From NCBI RefSeq assembly GCF_040892595.1, contig NZ_JBFRYB010000001.1, positions 1,922,001 through 1,986,000 on the forward strand: DNA of 64,000 nucleotides, given 5' to 3'. Positions 51,849 through 61,710 of this stretch are shown here, piece by piece. How positions within the stretch are numbered: the first letter of the stretch is position 1; each line of letters begins with the position of its first letter. The position numbers and the translations under genes were made by a program. Below the pieces are notes generated by a model. It had not been told where the DNA came from and did not search any database. It saw only the letters and a program-made list of their open reading frames with translations. Source of the DNA: Zhongshania sp. R06B22. GTDB taxonomy: Bacteria > Pseudomonadota > Gammaproteobacteria > Pseudomonadales > Spongiibacteraceae.

Positions 51849-54501
51849 AGCAATTGATATAAGCGAACTAGACGTTGGCCAGCTGATGTCGGTGATGCGG
51901 CGTTACTATAGTGCGCGTTTGGCCGCTTTTCGCGGCCTTAAACCTTATCGATTGACGGGCTTCCTTATCGTACCGCTGTGGTTAAGCTTTTGTTTGATGT
52001 TCTTAAAACCCCGAGTGGCAGGAGTTGAAAGTTGGCGATTGCCCTTAGTCTATTTTCCCCATATTAATTTTAGTCGGCCGCGGATTAGCGACATTTTTAG
52101 ATTTGTCATTCAATTGGCTTGGTTATTCGTGGTCAGGCAGCCCCAGCCGGAGCAGAGTCGTATTGACTTGATCGGCGCATCGACAGCGGTTGATCAGCCA
52201 CTTGCACCGCACACTCGTGCTGTCCACGCTTTAAAGGCATTGTTGTTTCACAATGCCCTGAGTCGTCGTTTGCGAGCGCGACTGCAAACGCTGGAGTCGC
52301 AATCGACGAGTGGCGTCAGCTCAACATCAAAAAGACCATTTACCGGTACAACGGCAGGCAGAACGATCTTTGGCTTTCTGTTAGTTGCCCTGGCATTAGT
52401 TACATTCACCGTCCCGCTTACTGTGCAGGATCAGTTTATTTTCGTCAGTTTATTATTCCTTTTGGCCTACGGACTCAATCGAGTGCCTGGGCATATTCCG
52501 TTGATGTTGATGGTGGGGATATCGCTGCTAGCATCGGGTCGCTATATTTGGTGGCGCTGTACCTCAACCTTAAATTTTGATGACCCCTTGGGCTTAGCCT
52601 TTGGGATTGGCTTGCTCATGGCAGAAGCCTATGCATGGCTGGTGATGTTATTAGGTTATGTGCAAAATATTCGCCCATTGCAGCGCGGTACTGTTGCCTT
52701 GCCGGTTGATACACGTGTGTGGCCCAGCGTCGATATTATGATTCCTTCCTATAATGAAGATTTGAGCGTGGTACGCGCGACGGTATACGCCTGCCTAGGT
52801 TTGGATTGGCCTAAGGAAAAGCTTCATATTCATATTTTGGATGACGGCAAACGCGATAGTTTTAAAGATTTTGCCGCCGAAGTGGGGGTGGGCTACATCC
52901 GGCGGCCGAAAAATAATCACGCTAAAGCCGGCAATATCAATTACGCCTTAAAGCAAACCAGTGGCGAGTATGTGGCAATATTTGACTGTGACCACATTCC
53001 TACCCGGGTGTTTTTACAAATAAGTATGGGATGGTTTTTAAAGGACCCCAAACTGGCGATTATACAAACACCCCACCATTTCTTTTCCCCAGATCCATTT
53101 GAACGCAATTTGTCTAATTTCCGTAAGGTGCCAAACGAAGGTGGCTTGTTTTATGGCCTAATTCAAGACGGTAATGATCTTTGGAATAGTACTTTCTTTT
53201 GTGGCTCCTGCGCGATATTGCGGCGTGCACCATTAGAAGAGATAGGCGGTATTGCGGTGGAGACCGTCACTGAAGACGCTCACACCTCCCTGCGTTTGCA
53301 TCGCCTCGGGTATCGTTCGGCTTATCTGCGGGCGCCATTGTCGGCAGGTCTGGCGACGGAAACCTTATCTGCCCATATTGGCCAACGTATTCGCTGGGCG
53401 CGGGGCATGGCGCAAATTTTGAGAACCGACAACCCTTTACTTGGCCCGGGATTGAATTGGCAGCAGCGTTTGTGTTATCTGAATGCCATGCTGCATTTTT
53501 TATCTGGCATTCCGCGTCTTATCTTTCTTACCGCGCCATTGATGTTTTTGATATTTCATACTTACATTATTTACGCGCCAGCCTTGATTTTGGTACTTTA
53601 TGTACTGCCCCATATTCTCCATTCAAGTATTACCAATTCGCGTATGCAAGGTAAGTATCGCTACTCGTTTTGGGGTGAAGTCTATGAAGTGGTGCTCTCC
53701 TGGTATATCGCAAGACCGACGACGGTAGCCTTGTTTGCCCCGCACAAAGGCAGCTTTAACGTGACCGCAAAGGGTGGGCTGGTCGAAAAATCGTATTATG
53801 ATTGGGTTATATCCAAACCTTATATGCTGCTTGTTTTGGCAAATTTTATTGGCTTGGGACTCGGTGTTCATCGATATTTTAATGGCCCACAAAATGAAGT
53901 TGGTGCAGTTATCGTCAATATGATCTGGACGCTTTACAACGTCTTGATTATTGGTAGTGCGGTGGCGGTCGCCTCAGAAATGAAGCAAGTGCGCCGAGTG
54001 CATAGGGTAGAGACGAGCATTCCCGCAATGGTAAGACTAAGCAGCGGCCATTTAATACAGGCGACGGTCATGGATTTTTCTTTGGACGGCTTGCGCGTTG
54101 CGGTGAATGATATGAGTAAATTGCCACGGGGTCAGTTTGATATTGATATTATCTTAAACCGAGCTAATCGCGAGTTCACCTTCCCTATGCGCAGTGTATA
54201 CACCTTAGACAATGCCATGGGTTTGCACTTGAAGCCGCTCAGCACCGTGCAGATGACGGATTTTGTGCAGTGCACCTTCGCGCGTGCAGATACTTGGATT
54301 AAGTGGCAGAACTCCTATGAGGTGGATCGTCCGATGGCAAGCATGGCGGCAGTTTTCCGTGCTGCTATTTATGGTTACCGACGTCTGTTTGCACTCGCGC
54401 CATGGCCATTGCCTGAAATCGCCCGGTGGCTAGTTGCCCGCGTTAAATATCTATCCTCCTTTAGCCCTAGAAAAGTGTCGCCGAGAGCAGAATACCTATG
54501 A
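51841..54501 (+). CDS. bcsA: cellulose synthase catalytic subunit BcsA
   Basis: An 886-residue family 2 glycosyltransferase polymerising UDP-glucose to beta-1,4-glucan through its own membrane channel. Motifs in order: DDGKRD (D), FDCDHIP (DxD), VTEDAHTSLRLHR (TED), QRIRWARGMAQ (QxxRW, about residue 520). The C-terminal PilZ domain has RRVHRVETS (RxxxR) and DFSLDGLRV (DxSxxG), so c-di-GMP activation is expected. Multiple membrane helices flank the GT domain. I use the ATG at 51841, with AAGGG eight bases upstream, though a GTG at 51832 is in frame. bcsB starts at the overlapping ATGA. Confidence 0.97.
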   Translation: MSKAIDISELDVGQLMSVMRRYYSARLAAFRGLKPYRLTGFLIVPLWLSFCLMFLKPRVAGVESWRLPLVYFPHINFSRPRISDIFRFVIQLAWLFVVRQPQPEQSRIDLIGASTAVDQPLAPHTRAVHALKALLFHNALSRRLRARLQTLESQSTSGVSSTSKRPFTGTTAGRTIFGFLLVALALVTFTVPLTVQDQFIFVSLLFLLAYGLNRVPGHIPLMLMVGISLLASGRYIWWRCTSTLNFDDPLGLAFGIGLLMAEAYAWLVMLLGYVQNIRPLQRGTVALPVDTRVWPSVDIMIPSYNEDLSVVRATVYACLGLDWPKEKLHIHILDDGKRDSFKDFAAEVGVGYIRRPKNNHAKAGNINYALKQTSGEYVAIFDCDHIPTRVFLQISMGWFLKDPKLAIIQTPHHFFSPDPFERNLSNFRKVPNEGGLFYGLIQDGNDLWNSTFFCGSCAILRRAPLEEIGGIAVETVTEDAHTSLRLHRLGYRSAYLRAPLSAGLATETLSAHIGQRIRWARGMAQILRTDNPLLGPGLNWQQRLCYLNAMLHFLSGIPRLIFLTAPLMFLIFHTYIIYAPALILVLYVLPHILHSSITNSRMQGKYRYSFWGEVYEVVLSWYIARPTTVALFAPHKGSFNVTAKGGLVEKSYYDWVISKPYMLLVLANFIGLGLGVHRYFNGPQNEVGAVIVNMIWTLYNVLIIGSAVAVASEMKQVRRVHRVETSIPAMVRLSSGHLIQATVMDFSLDGLRVAVNDMSKLPRGQFDIDIILNRANREFTFPMRSVYTLDNAMGLHLKPLSTVQMTDFVQCTFARADTWIKWQNSYEVDRPMASMAAVFRAAIYGYRRLFALAPWPLPEIARWLVARVKYLSSFSPRKVSPRAEYL

Positions 54502-56753
54502 GTATCATCAATATTCGCCTTGCTATGATCTTCGCATTTGCAACTATTATGCTGTCACCGTTTGCCTATGGTGACCCCTTGTCAATGTTGCTTGACGATG
54601 AGCCCAAAGTCATAAAGCGCGATTATTTACTGAGTGACTTGGGCTATGGTGGATCAATTGAATTACAGGGTAGTAAAAGCGACACCTATATCGGATTCGG
54701 TTCGCGGCTAGATGAGGTCGTTATCGGCGGCGACATAGAGCTACGCTTCACGCCGTCACCGGCATTGCAGTCGAAATTCTCACATTTGAAAGTCTATCTT
54801 AATCAAGAGTTAATGGGCGTGGTTGCCATTGAGGAAGGCAAGCAAGGCCAGTTGCTAGATGCAAAAATACCTTTGGATCCTCGATTTTTTGCAAACTATA
54901 ACCAAGTTCGAATTGAGCTTATTGGTCATTTAGATCTTGAGTGCTGGAACCCCGATGATCAAAGTATTTGGGCTGAAATCAGTAAAAATAGCCGTATCCA
55001 GATCAGCTCTCGCAAGATCAGGCTTCGCAATGAACTCGGTTTTTTGCCTGCGCCATTTTTTGACGAGCGCGAATTTACTAAATTAATACTGCCGGTGCTG
55101 TTTCCCGAGTCACCGAGTGTTGAACTTGTTAAATCTGCGGGGGTGGCGGCATCTTATTTTGGCGCACTGTCGAAGTGGCGGGGCGCAGAGTTTCCGGTTC
55201 ACTTTGATCAGCTTCCCACTCAGCACGCGCTGATCTTTATGACCAATACTGAACGTCCGGCATTCTTAAAAGATTTCCCGCCGGTAAATAAGCCGACTTT
55301 GCAGGTGATTAGTCACCCAGAAAACCCCTACATTAAGTTTCTGCTAGTTATGGGCCGCGACACCAAGGAATTACTAACGGCGGTTAAGGGTCTCGCCTTG
55401 GGAAATTCTGTTTTGACCGGGCCGGTGGCAGAGATTAACCGGGCACTGCAAATCGAGCCGCGTAGCCCTTACGACGCGCCTAATTGGGTGCGTACCGACC
55501 GCAAGGTATTGTTTTCTGAGTTGGTCGAGAATAAGCAGGAACTGCAAATTAGCGGACGCAATTCGTCGCCCATCAATATTAGCTTGCAGTTGCCGCCTGA
55601 TCTATTTACCTGGCGTAGCCGCGGAATACCGATGGATTTGCATTATCGCTACTCGCCACCGCCCGAGGACTACGATGGCTCACGCATGAGTGTGTCGATC
55701 AATAAGCAATTTGTAGAGGCGTTTAATTTAAGTCAACGCGGTATAAGCGGAGATGAAAAGCGAGTCCGAATTCCACTGCTTACTGATAGTTTCAGTGGTG
55801 GTGATTTGGTGCGGATTCCCGCCTTTAAAGTGGGCAGTAAAAACCAATTAGAATTTCAGTTTTCTTTTACCAGTATTAGCAGTGGAGCCTGTAAAACTAT
55901 TCCGGCGGCGCCACCAAAGGCAGTGGTTGACGGCAGCTCAAGTGTCGATTTTTCTGGCTACCCGCATTACATTGAAATGCCGAGTTTGCGCGCTTTTGCA
56001 AATGCAGGGTTTCCATTTACGCGCATGGCCGACTTGAGTGAAACCATCGTTGTGTTGCCCGCTGCGATAGGCAAACCAGAGATCGAAACGTTTTTACAGT
56101 TATTAGGTTTTATTGGTGCGAGTTCGGGCTACCCCGCGGTGGGCGTAGAAGTGGTCAATGACTGGGACGCAGCGCAGTTGCAAGACAAGGACATATTGGC
56201 AATCAGCGTCACATCCGGGCTTAGTTCTGCCATGGCCGACTCCGACGCGCTGCCGATGATTTTAAGTGAAACCGAGCGCGCCATTTCAAGACCGTTTCGA
56301 AATAGGCAGGCGTCTTTGAATATTGGCGAAAATGGGCGTTCGGTCGACAATGAAGTCGCAGAGAATGTCAATGTAAGCGCGACCGGAGGGCTGGCGGCGG
56401 TCGTTGGCGCTGAGTCGCCATACACCCCTGGTCGGAGCGTGATCGCGGTAATGGCTGCAAGTACTGAAGATCTTGGCAAAGTGAGCGCAGCTTTTAATGA
56501 CAGTGGTAAAATCACTGCGATGTTTGGATCTGTGGCGGTGTTTCGCGAGGACCGTGTTAGCAGTTACCTAGTCGGAGACCGTTACTACGTGGGTAAACTT
56601 CCAATATGGCAGCTAATTTGGTACCACTTTTCAGAACACCCGTTTTTACTGTTGCTGCTTGCCGCATTATTAATCGCTATGTTGGTGGTGGTGATCTGGC
56701 GGATTCTCAATCAAATTGCGGCAATGCGCTTGCGTGCTGGAGAGGATGAGTAG
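54498..56753 (+). CDS. bcsB: cellulose synthase subunit BcsB
   Basis: A 751-residue periplasmic subunit anchored by one C-terminal helix (HPFLLLLLAALLIAMLVVVIWRIL shortened here to its ends). A signal peptide (ends FAYGDP) precedes paired carbohydrate-binding and ferredoxin-like domains; DLECWNPDDQSIWAE and SGACKTIPAAPP are family patches. It completes the BcsA channel and guides the glucan. The start ATG overlaps the bcsA stop (ATGA), and the TAG stop overlaps the bcsZ GTG. Confidence 0.95.
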   Translation: MSIINIRLAMIFAFATIMLSPFAYGDPLSMLLDDEPKVIKRDYLLSDLGYGGSIELQGSKSDTYIGFGSRLDEVVIGGDIELRFTPSPALQSKFSHLKVYLNQELMGVVAIEEGKQGQLLDAKIPLDPRFFANYNQVRIELIGHLDLECWNPDDQSIWAEISKNSRIQISSRKIRLRNELGFLPAPFFDEREFTKLILPVLFPESPSVELVKSAGVAASYFGALSKWRGAEFPVHFDQLPTQHALIFMTNTERPAFLKDFPPVNKPTLQVISHPENPYIKFLLVMGRDTKELLTAVKGLALGNSVLTGPVAEINRALQIEPRSPYDAPNWVRTDRKVLFSELVENKQELQISGRNSSPINISLQLPPDLFTWRSRGIPMDLHYRYSPPPEDYDGSRMSVSINKQFVEAFNLSQRGISGDEKRVRIPLLTDSFSGGDLVRIPAFKVGSKNQLEFQFSFTSISSGACKTIPAAPPKAVVDGSSSVDFSGYPHYIEMPSLRAFANAGFPFTRMADLSETIVVLPAAIGKPEIETFLQLLGFIGASSGYPAVGVEVVNDWDAAQLQDKDILAISVTSGLSSAMADSDALPMILSETERAISRPFRNRQASLNIGENGRSVDNEVAENVNVSATGGLAAVVGAESPYTPGRSVIAVMAASTEDLGKVSAAFNDSGKITAMFGSVAVFREDRVSSYLVGDRYYVGKLPIWQLIWYHFSEHPFLLLLLAALLIAMLVVVIWRILNQIAAMRLRAGEDE

Positions 56754-57889
56754 TGAGACATGGGCTGCTGTTTTTGGCGCTTTTACTGCCGATTGCAACA
56801 TGGGCTGATGAGCGCTGTTCCTGGTCGCATTGGGCGTCTTTTAAAGCGGCGTATATTGAAAGTGGGCGAGTCATTGATCGCAGTGACCCGCGTCAAATCA
56901 CTACGTCTGAAGGCCAGTCTTACGGGATGTTTTTCGCGCTGGTCGCCAATGACCGCGCTAGTTTTGATCAGTTACTACATTGGACTCAAGGCGAACTGGC
57001 GGCGGGGGATCTTGGTGCCTATTTGCCCGCATGGTTATGGGGGCGCATTGAGCAGCCGGCATCAGGGAGCGCAAAGACCTCTTTCGGCGTGCTCGATAAT
57101 AATTCGGCAGCAGATTCTGATTTGTGGATTGCTTATACCCTGATTGAGGCTGGCCGTTTGTGGCAGCATTATTACTACACCTCGCTTGGCTATTTATTAT
57201 TGGAGCAGATCCGCCGCTACGAAGTAGTGGATATACCTAATTTAGGTTTGAGTGTGCTGCCAGCCCCAAAGGGCTTTGCCGACGGTAGTGGTAGTTTTCG
57301 GCTCAACCCTAGCTATGCGCCCTTGCAGATATTAGATCGCTTCGCGAGTCTTTATCCCGCGCGAGATTGGCAGGCAATTTCCGCCAGTACCCGCCGCTTG
57401 ATTATTCAGACTATGCCAAAAGGTTACTCACCAGATTGGGTGAAGATTTCACCGCCATATAAGACCAGTAATTGGGTGTTGGACCTGGGTAGTTATGACG
57501 CAATACGCAGCTATTTGTGGGCGGGGATGTTGGCGGATTCACATCCGCATAAAGTTGAGTTGATGGCCGCAATGAAGCCGATGGCACTGGCTGTTAAGGA
57601 GAATGGCGCGCCGCCTGAAAAAATAAATGTTAGCACTGGACTTTATTCAGGAACAGGATCAGCGGGATTTTCTGCGGCGCTGCTGCCGTTCTTGGCACAG
57701 TACGACTTACCCGAGGTACTGGGTCAGCAGCGCCAACGTGCGGCGGCGGTGTGGGAGCCTGCAATCGATAAGTCGCGATATTATGCAACGGTGTTGGCCT
57801 TGTTTGGCACAGGCTGGGATCAGGGGTATTTCCGCTTTTCCAGCGACGGTGCTTTGATTCCCGCATGGCAGTCAAGGTGTGAATCTTGA
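56753..57889 (+). CDS. bcsZ: periplasmic endoglucanase BcsZ (GH8)
   Basis: A 378-residue glycoside hydrolase family 8 endo-beta-1,4-glucanase. A signal peptide (LLFLALLLPIATWADE) precedes the (alpha/alpha)6 barrel. The catalytic acid is Glu in TTSEGQSYGMFFALVANDR-type sequence, with the second acidic residue in DLGSYDAIRSYLWAGM and an Asp in AADSDLWIAYTL. It is thought to trim cellulose during synthesis. The GTG start overlaps bcsB by 1 bp, and the 3' end overlaps the bcsC TTG start by 4 bp. Confidence 0.95.
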   Translation: MRHGLLFLALLLPIATWADERCSWSHWASFKAAYIESGRVIDRSDPRQITTSEGQSYGMFFALVANDRASFDQLLHWTQGELAAGDLGAYLPAWLWGRIEQPASGSAKTSFGVLDNNSAADSDLWIAYTLIEAGRLWQHYYYTSLGYLLLEQIRRYEVVDIPNLGLSVLPAPKGFADGSGSFRLNPSYAPLQILDRFASLYPARDWQAISASTRRLIIQTMPKGYSPDWVKISPPYKTSNWVLDLGSYDAIRSYLWAGMLADSHPHKVELMAAMKPMALAVKENGAPPEKINVSTGLYSGTGSAGFSAALLPFLAQYDLPEVLGQQRQRAAAVWEPAIDKSRYYATVLALFGTGWDQGYFRFSSDGALIPAWQSRCES

Positions 57890-60800
57890 AGCTTTGGCGA
57901 TGGGTTTACTTCAGTGTTTTCGTGCTTTTTTGTGGTTTGTTCTACCAATGGTTTTTCGGTAACACGCCAGAGTTAGAGTCGGCGGTATCTGCTGAATCAG
58001 GGTTTGTTAGTGTCGTTGGCCAGGATGCTGCTGCGGACGACGTTGATTACTTAGACGATGAGTTCACCGCCGAGCTCATTGCTCAGATGCAGTTAGGCGA
58101 TGCTCTCGATCGACGGGATTTATTAGAAAGCGCACTAGATCGTTTGCTGGTCATTAGTCCCAATCATCCAGGGGCATTTTTTTTCCGCGCTTATATCGCC
58201 TTGGCGGATGACGATTTAGCGGGTGCGAACGCTATTTTAGCGGCCCGCGAGTTGGCGGCTCCCGGCGCGCTCGAAACTCGACAATTATCCGCCTATATTG
58301 CGAGCATGAGCAGTAAGCGAGTCAACTTGGCGCAAGCGCGTATTTTGCGTCGCACCGCCCGCTATAAAGATGCCTTGAGTAGTTATAAAAAACTCTTCCC
58401 AGATGGCATGCCGACCTTAAAGTTAGAGCTAGAGTTGCTTGATGTATTGGCTAACATTGAGGGCAATGAGGCCCGAGTATTGGCTCGATTGTCAGAGTTG
58501 AATCGACAGTATCCTAATGTTGCATTGTTGGAGCTCAGCCTGGCTGAATTCCGAAGTCAGCAAAACCCCTATGATTCTGCCGCCTTAGCGATTTATCGCA
58601 GTTTGGCGCAGGGTGATGGCCTAGGGCGGCGGGCCGCAGGGTCTTGGATTCGAACCTTAGGGCGACTGCCGAAGACGGCGGCAGTGATGAATGACTACGC
58701 GCTATTAGCACAGCGCTATCCTGATGATCTGGATATTCAAAATGCTTATCGCAATGTGTTAAATGAACTTCTCGCCGAGAAGGAGCGCCTTAAAAATCCT
58801 TATTATCGAGCAAAGAAACAGGGTTTGGCGTCGCTTGATGCCGATAGGCTTGCCGCAGCAGAAAAAAAACTGAATTTCGCCCTGCGTGGCTTCCCTGATG
58901 ACGCCGATGTCAATGGCGGTTTAGGTGTAATCTATCTGCGTCGTGGTGATCATGATCGCGCGTTACGGTATTTCAAAAAAGCGGCGCGCTTTAACCAAGA
59001 CCCTGATCTAAACGAAAAATGGGCGATCCTCATTAGCACTAGCCGTTATTGGTCAGCGCTGCGTCGAGGCGAAGCCTTAATGGATATCGGTAAATATGAA
59101 GAGTCGCAGGCGCAGCTAAATCTGGCTCGTAAAATTGACTCTTCGAATGCGGCGACGTATGTCGCTCTTGCGGAACTTGCGCTTGCTCGCGGCAAACTAT
59201 TAACCGCAGATGTATATTACGGCGAGGCCTTGCGACGCGACTCGGGCGATCAATCTGCGCTATGGGGGCGCGTGCAATTGCGAGAGCGTCTCAGTGGTCG
59301 CGCGGCTGCGTTAGCAATGGCGGACCGAGAGTATTCGAGTTCCCAGCGGCAGCGTATTGCCACTCAACTCCGCAGCCTCAGAATCGATGGCGAAATGGAC
59401 GTACTTAGCCGTTTGAACCCGGTGGGTGATAGACGTGCTTATATTGCCGCGGTTGATCGTGTTATTGCCTTGCAGCCTATATCACCTTGGCAGCGTGCGG
59501 ACATTGCCAATGCCTTGCTTGATGCTGGTGAAGCGGCGCGGGCAGATGCACTGATGGCTGATTGGGCTGATGGCGATGAAAACCCTGAGATGGCATTTTC
59601 CTACGGTTTGTATTTATCAGCTAGGGGGAATTTGGCTGGCGCAATAAGAGTGCTAAATGGTATTCCCGAGGGCCAGCGCAGCGTTGCGATGCAGGGAAAT
59701 ATCATGCGCTTGAACTTGGATCGGGAACTGGCCGGCATGCAGAATTCAGGCAGCGAAGAGTCAATTGCAATAGGCCGGCAACTTGATCAAATGGCCAAAC
59801 AGTATAGCAATCAACCGCTAGCGCTATTACGTCTTGCTGATATCGCCGTTGATTTAGATGAGCGTGAGCGCGCGCTAAGGATTGTGAATGGGATATCTGC
59901 CGATGAGGGCTGGGAGTTTCAAACTTTATTAGATTACGCCCGCTTATTGCTCACACTGGATCAATTCGACCGCTTTATGCAGTGGCAGAAGGATTCGGAA
60001 ACCAAGCAGTATTCGCTCGCAGAGCAGGCTCAGCTAGACGATTTAGTTTTGGAGTATTATCTTGCCAGAGCGAGATTTTATACAGAGCGTGGCGATACGA
60101 TTACCGCTTATTCAATGTATCAACGCGCCCTGCAGCGTCCTGCGGCGGGGCAAGTGTCAGCGCGCATCAGTTTGTTGAAAATCACCGCGCAGTTAGATCG
60201 TCAAACGGAATTAAAAGCGCAAAGTGAGGCCTTGTTAGCTGAGAGTAACAATTTGAGTTCTAGCGAGATTTTGGACATTTCGACAGTGTTACAAAACGCT
60301 AAATTGCTTGCCGAGCGACACCAGTTTATGGCGGTTTTAAAAACCCGTGACGATCTTAGCGCCCAGCAGTTCAGAGAGGCGATGTTGCTAGAAAAAGATA
60401 TGCGTGACTGGGATTCGGCTGAAGAATATGCGTATTTAGGGCTGCAGCAGGCGCAAATAGAAGCGCGACCGGGCTTGGCGGGTCGAGCTTCGGGCCAGCG
60501 AGAGCTTTATGCCGATGCCGATGAGGAGTACTGGTTAACTAGCAGTCTAAAATCCTCAATTAGTGAGTTTAGGGAAAGGCGCGATAGCTATATTAAGTTT
60601 GGTATTGATCAGAATTTTCGCAGCGGAAGAGACACGACCTCGCAGGTTCCGATAGAAGTGCGATGGGCTGTGCCATCCTTAGATGGTCATCTGCTATTGC
60701 GCGTGGATTATGTGACCATTAATTCGAATACCGTTGACTATATAGATCCCGGTGCCTTGCCGCCGACGACCATTACCAGAATTCCATTTGCGGAGAAGGC

Positions 60801-61644
60801 GAGTGGGATTGCACTTGGTATTGGCTGGGATGCAAAAAATTGGCATGCCGATATTGGTACCACGCCGATAGGTTTTCGCGAGTCGAATTTTGTATTTGGC
60901 GCGGGGCTTAAGGGCAGTGTGGGTGAGCTGGGTTGGAATGTAGTGCTGTCACAGCGGCCAGAGGTGAGTTCGACCTTGTCCTACGCCGGTATGGAAGTTC
61001 CCTCAGGGGCAGCGAGCTCGGGTACTGACTGGGGCGGTGTTATCCTCACTGGCGCTAAGCTGGGTTTGAGTTACGATCTTGGTGGTTCCAATGGCTACTG
61101 GGCTAGTTTGCAGTATCATCTTATTAGCGGCGACAAGGTGGCGGATAATACGCGGCTTGGCCTCTTAGGTGGTGTTTACCACCGGGTGATCGATGAAGAG
61201 AATCGTAAGTTTCGTGTTGGTTTGAACGTGTTACATTTTCAATATGATAAGAATTTAAGTGAGGTAAGTTTACAACACGGCTCATATTTCAGTCCGCAAA
61301 ACTATATCTCCGTGTCTTTGCCGATTAGATACTATGGTCGCTATGGCAATGACTGGTCCTATTTAATGGCGGCGTCGGTGTCGAATTCCTGGTCGAGTGA
61401 AGATGCACCCTATTTGCTGGGTGGCGGCAGTTCGTCTGGCGGTGGATTTGGCTATGCACTTGAGGCAGCTATTGAAAAACGAGTCAGTAAGCGCTGGTAT
61501 GTCGGCTTAGCAGCAGATATACAGCGAGCAGATTTTTTCGAGCCCAATCATGTGGTTATGTACGCGAAATATACTTTTAATGAACGCTGGCAGCCGATTT
61601 GGACGCCGCCTGAACCGCCTATCCCCTATAGTCGTTTTGACTGA
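57886..61644 (+). CDS. bcsC: cellulose outer-membrane export protein BcsC
   Basis: A 1252-residue TPR/beta-barrel protein. The TTG start overlaps the bcsZ stop (TTGA). A signal/anchor (WVYFSVFVLFCGLFYQW) precedes an Asp/Glu-rich segment, then ~16 TPR-like repeats (e.g. AALYRSLA-type helices, GLGVIYLRRGDHDRALRYFKKAA) to about residue 860. The C-terminal ~370 residues are the 16-strand BcsC barrel ending NERWQPIWTPPEPPIP. It is longer than E. coli BcsC (1157), mostly in the TPR part. It exports the modified glucan to the surface. Confidence 0.95.
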   Translation: MKLWRWVYFSVFVLFCGLFYQWFFGNTPELESAVSAESGFVSVVGQDAAADDVDYLDDEFTAELIAQMQLGDALDRRDLLESALDRLLVISPNHPGAFFFRAYIALADDDLAGANAILAARELAAPGALETRQLSAYIASMSSKRVNLAQARILRRTARYKDALSSYKKLFPDGMPTLKLELELLDVLANIEGNEARVLARLSELNRQYPNVALLELSLAEFRSQQNPYDSAALAIYRSLAQGDGLGRRAAGSWIRTLGRLPKTAAVMNDYALLAQRYPDDLDIQNAYRNVLNELLAEKERLKNPYYRAKKQGLASLDADRLAAAEKKLNFALRGFPDDADVNGGLGVIYLRRGDHDRALRYFKKAARFNQDPDLNEKWAILISTSRYWSALRRGEALMDIGKYEESQAQLNLARKIDSSNAATYVALAELALARGKLLTADVYYGEALRRDSGDQSALWGRVQLRERLSGRAAALAMADREYSSSQRQRIATQLRSLRIDGEMDVLSRLNPVGDRRAYIAAVDRVIALQPISPWQRADIANALLDAGEAARADALMADWADGDENPEMAFSYGLYLSARGNLAGAIRVLNGIPEGQRSVAMQGNIMRLNLDRELAGMQNSGSEESIAIGRQLDQMAKQYSNQPLALLRLADIAVDLDERERALRIVNGISADEGWEFQTLLDYARLLLTLDQFDRFMQWQKDSETKQYSLAEQAQLDDLVLEYYLARARFYTERGDTITAYSMYQRALQRPAAGQVSARISLLKITAQLDRQTELKAQSEALLAESNNLSSSEILDISTVLQNAKLLAERHQFMAVLKTRDDLSAQQFREAMLLEKDMRDWDSAEEYAYLGLQQAQIEARPGLAGRASGQRELYADADEEYWLTSSLKSSISEFRERRDSYIKFGIDQNFRSGRDTTSQVPIEVRWAVPSLDGHLLLRVDYVTINSNTVDYIDPGALPPTTITRIPFAEKASGIALGIGWDAKNWHADIGTTPIGFRESNFVFGAGLKGSVGELGWNVVLSQRPEVSSTLSYAGMEVPSGAASSGTDWGGVILTGAKLGLSYDLGGSNGYWASLQYHLISGDKVADNTRLGLLGGVYHRVIDEENRKFRVGLNVLHFQYDKNLSEVSLQHGSYFSPQNYISVSLPIRYYGRYGNDWSYLMAASVSNSWSSEDAPYLLGGGSSSGGGFGYALEAAIEKRVSKRWYVGLAADIQRADFFEPNHVVMYAKYTFNERWQPIWTPPEPPIPYSRFD

Positions 61645-61710
61645 ATACTGACTGTCCTCAGCATCTGAGTTTTTCTTTATCGTAAATCCAAACCAATAGG
61701 CTAATCTGCT

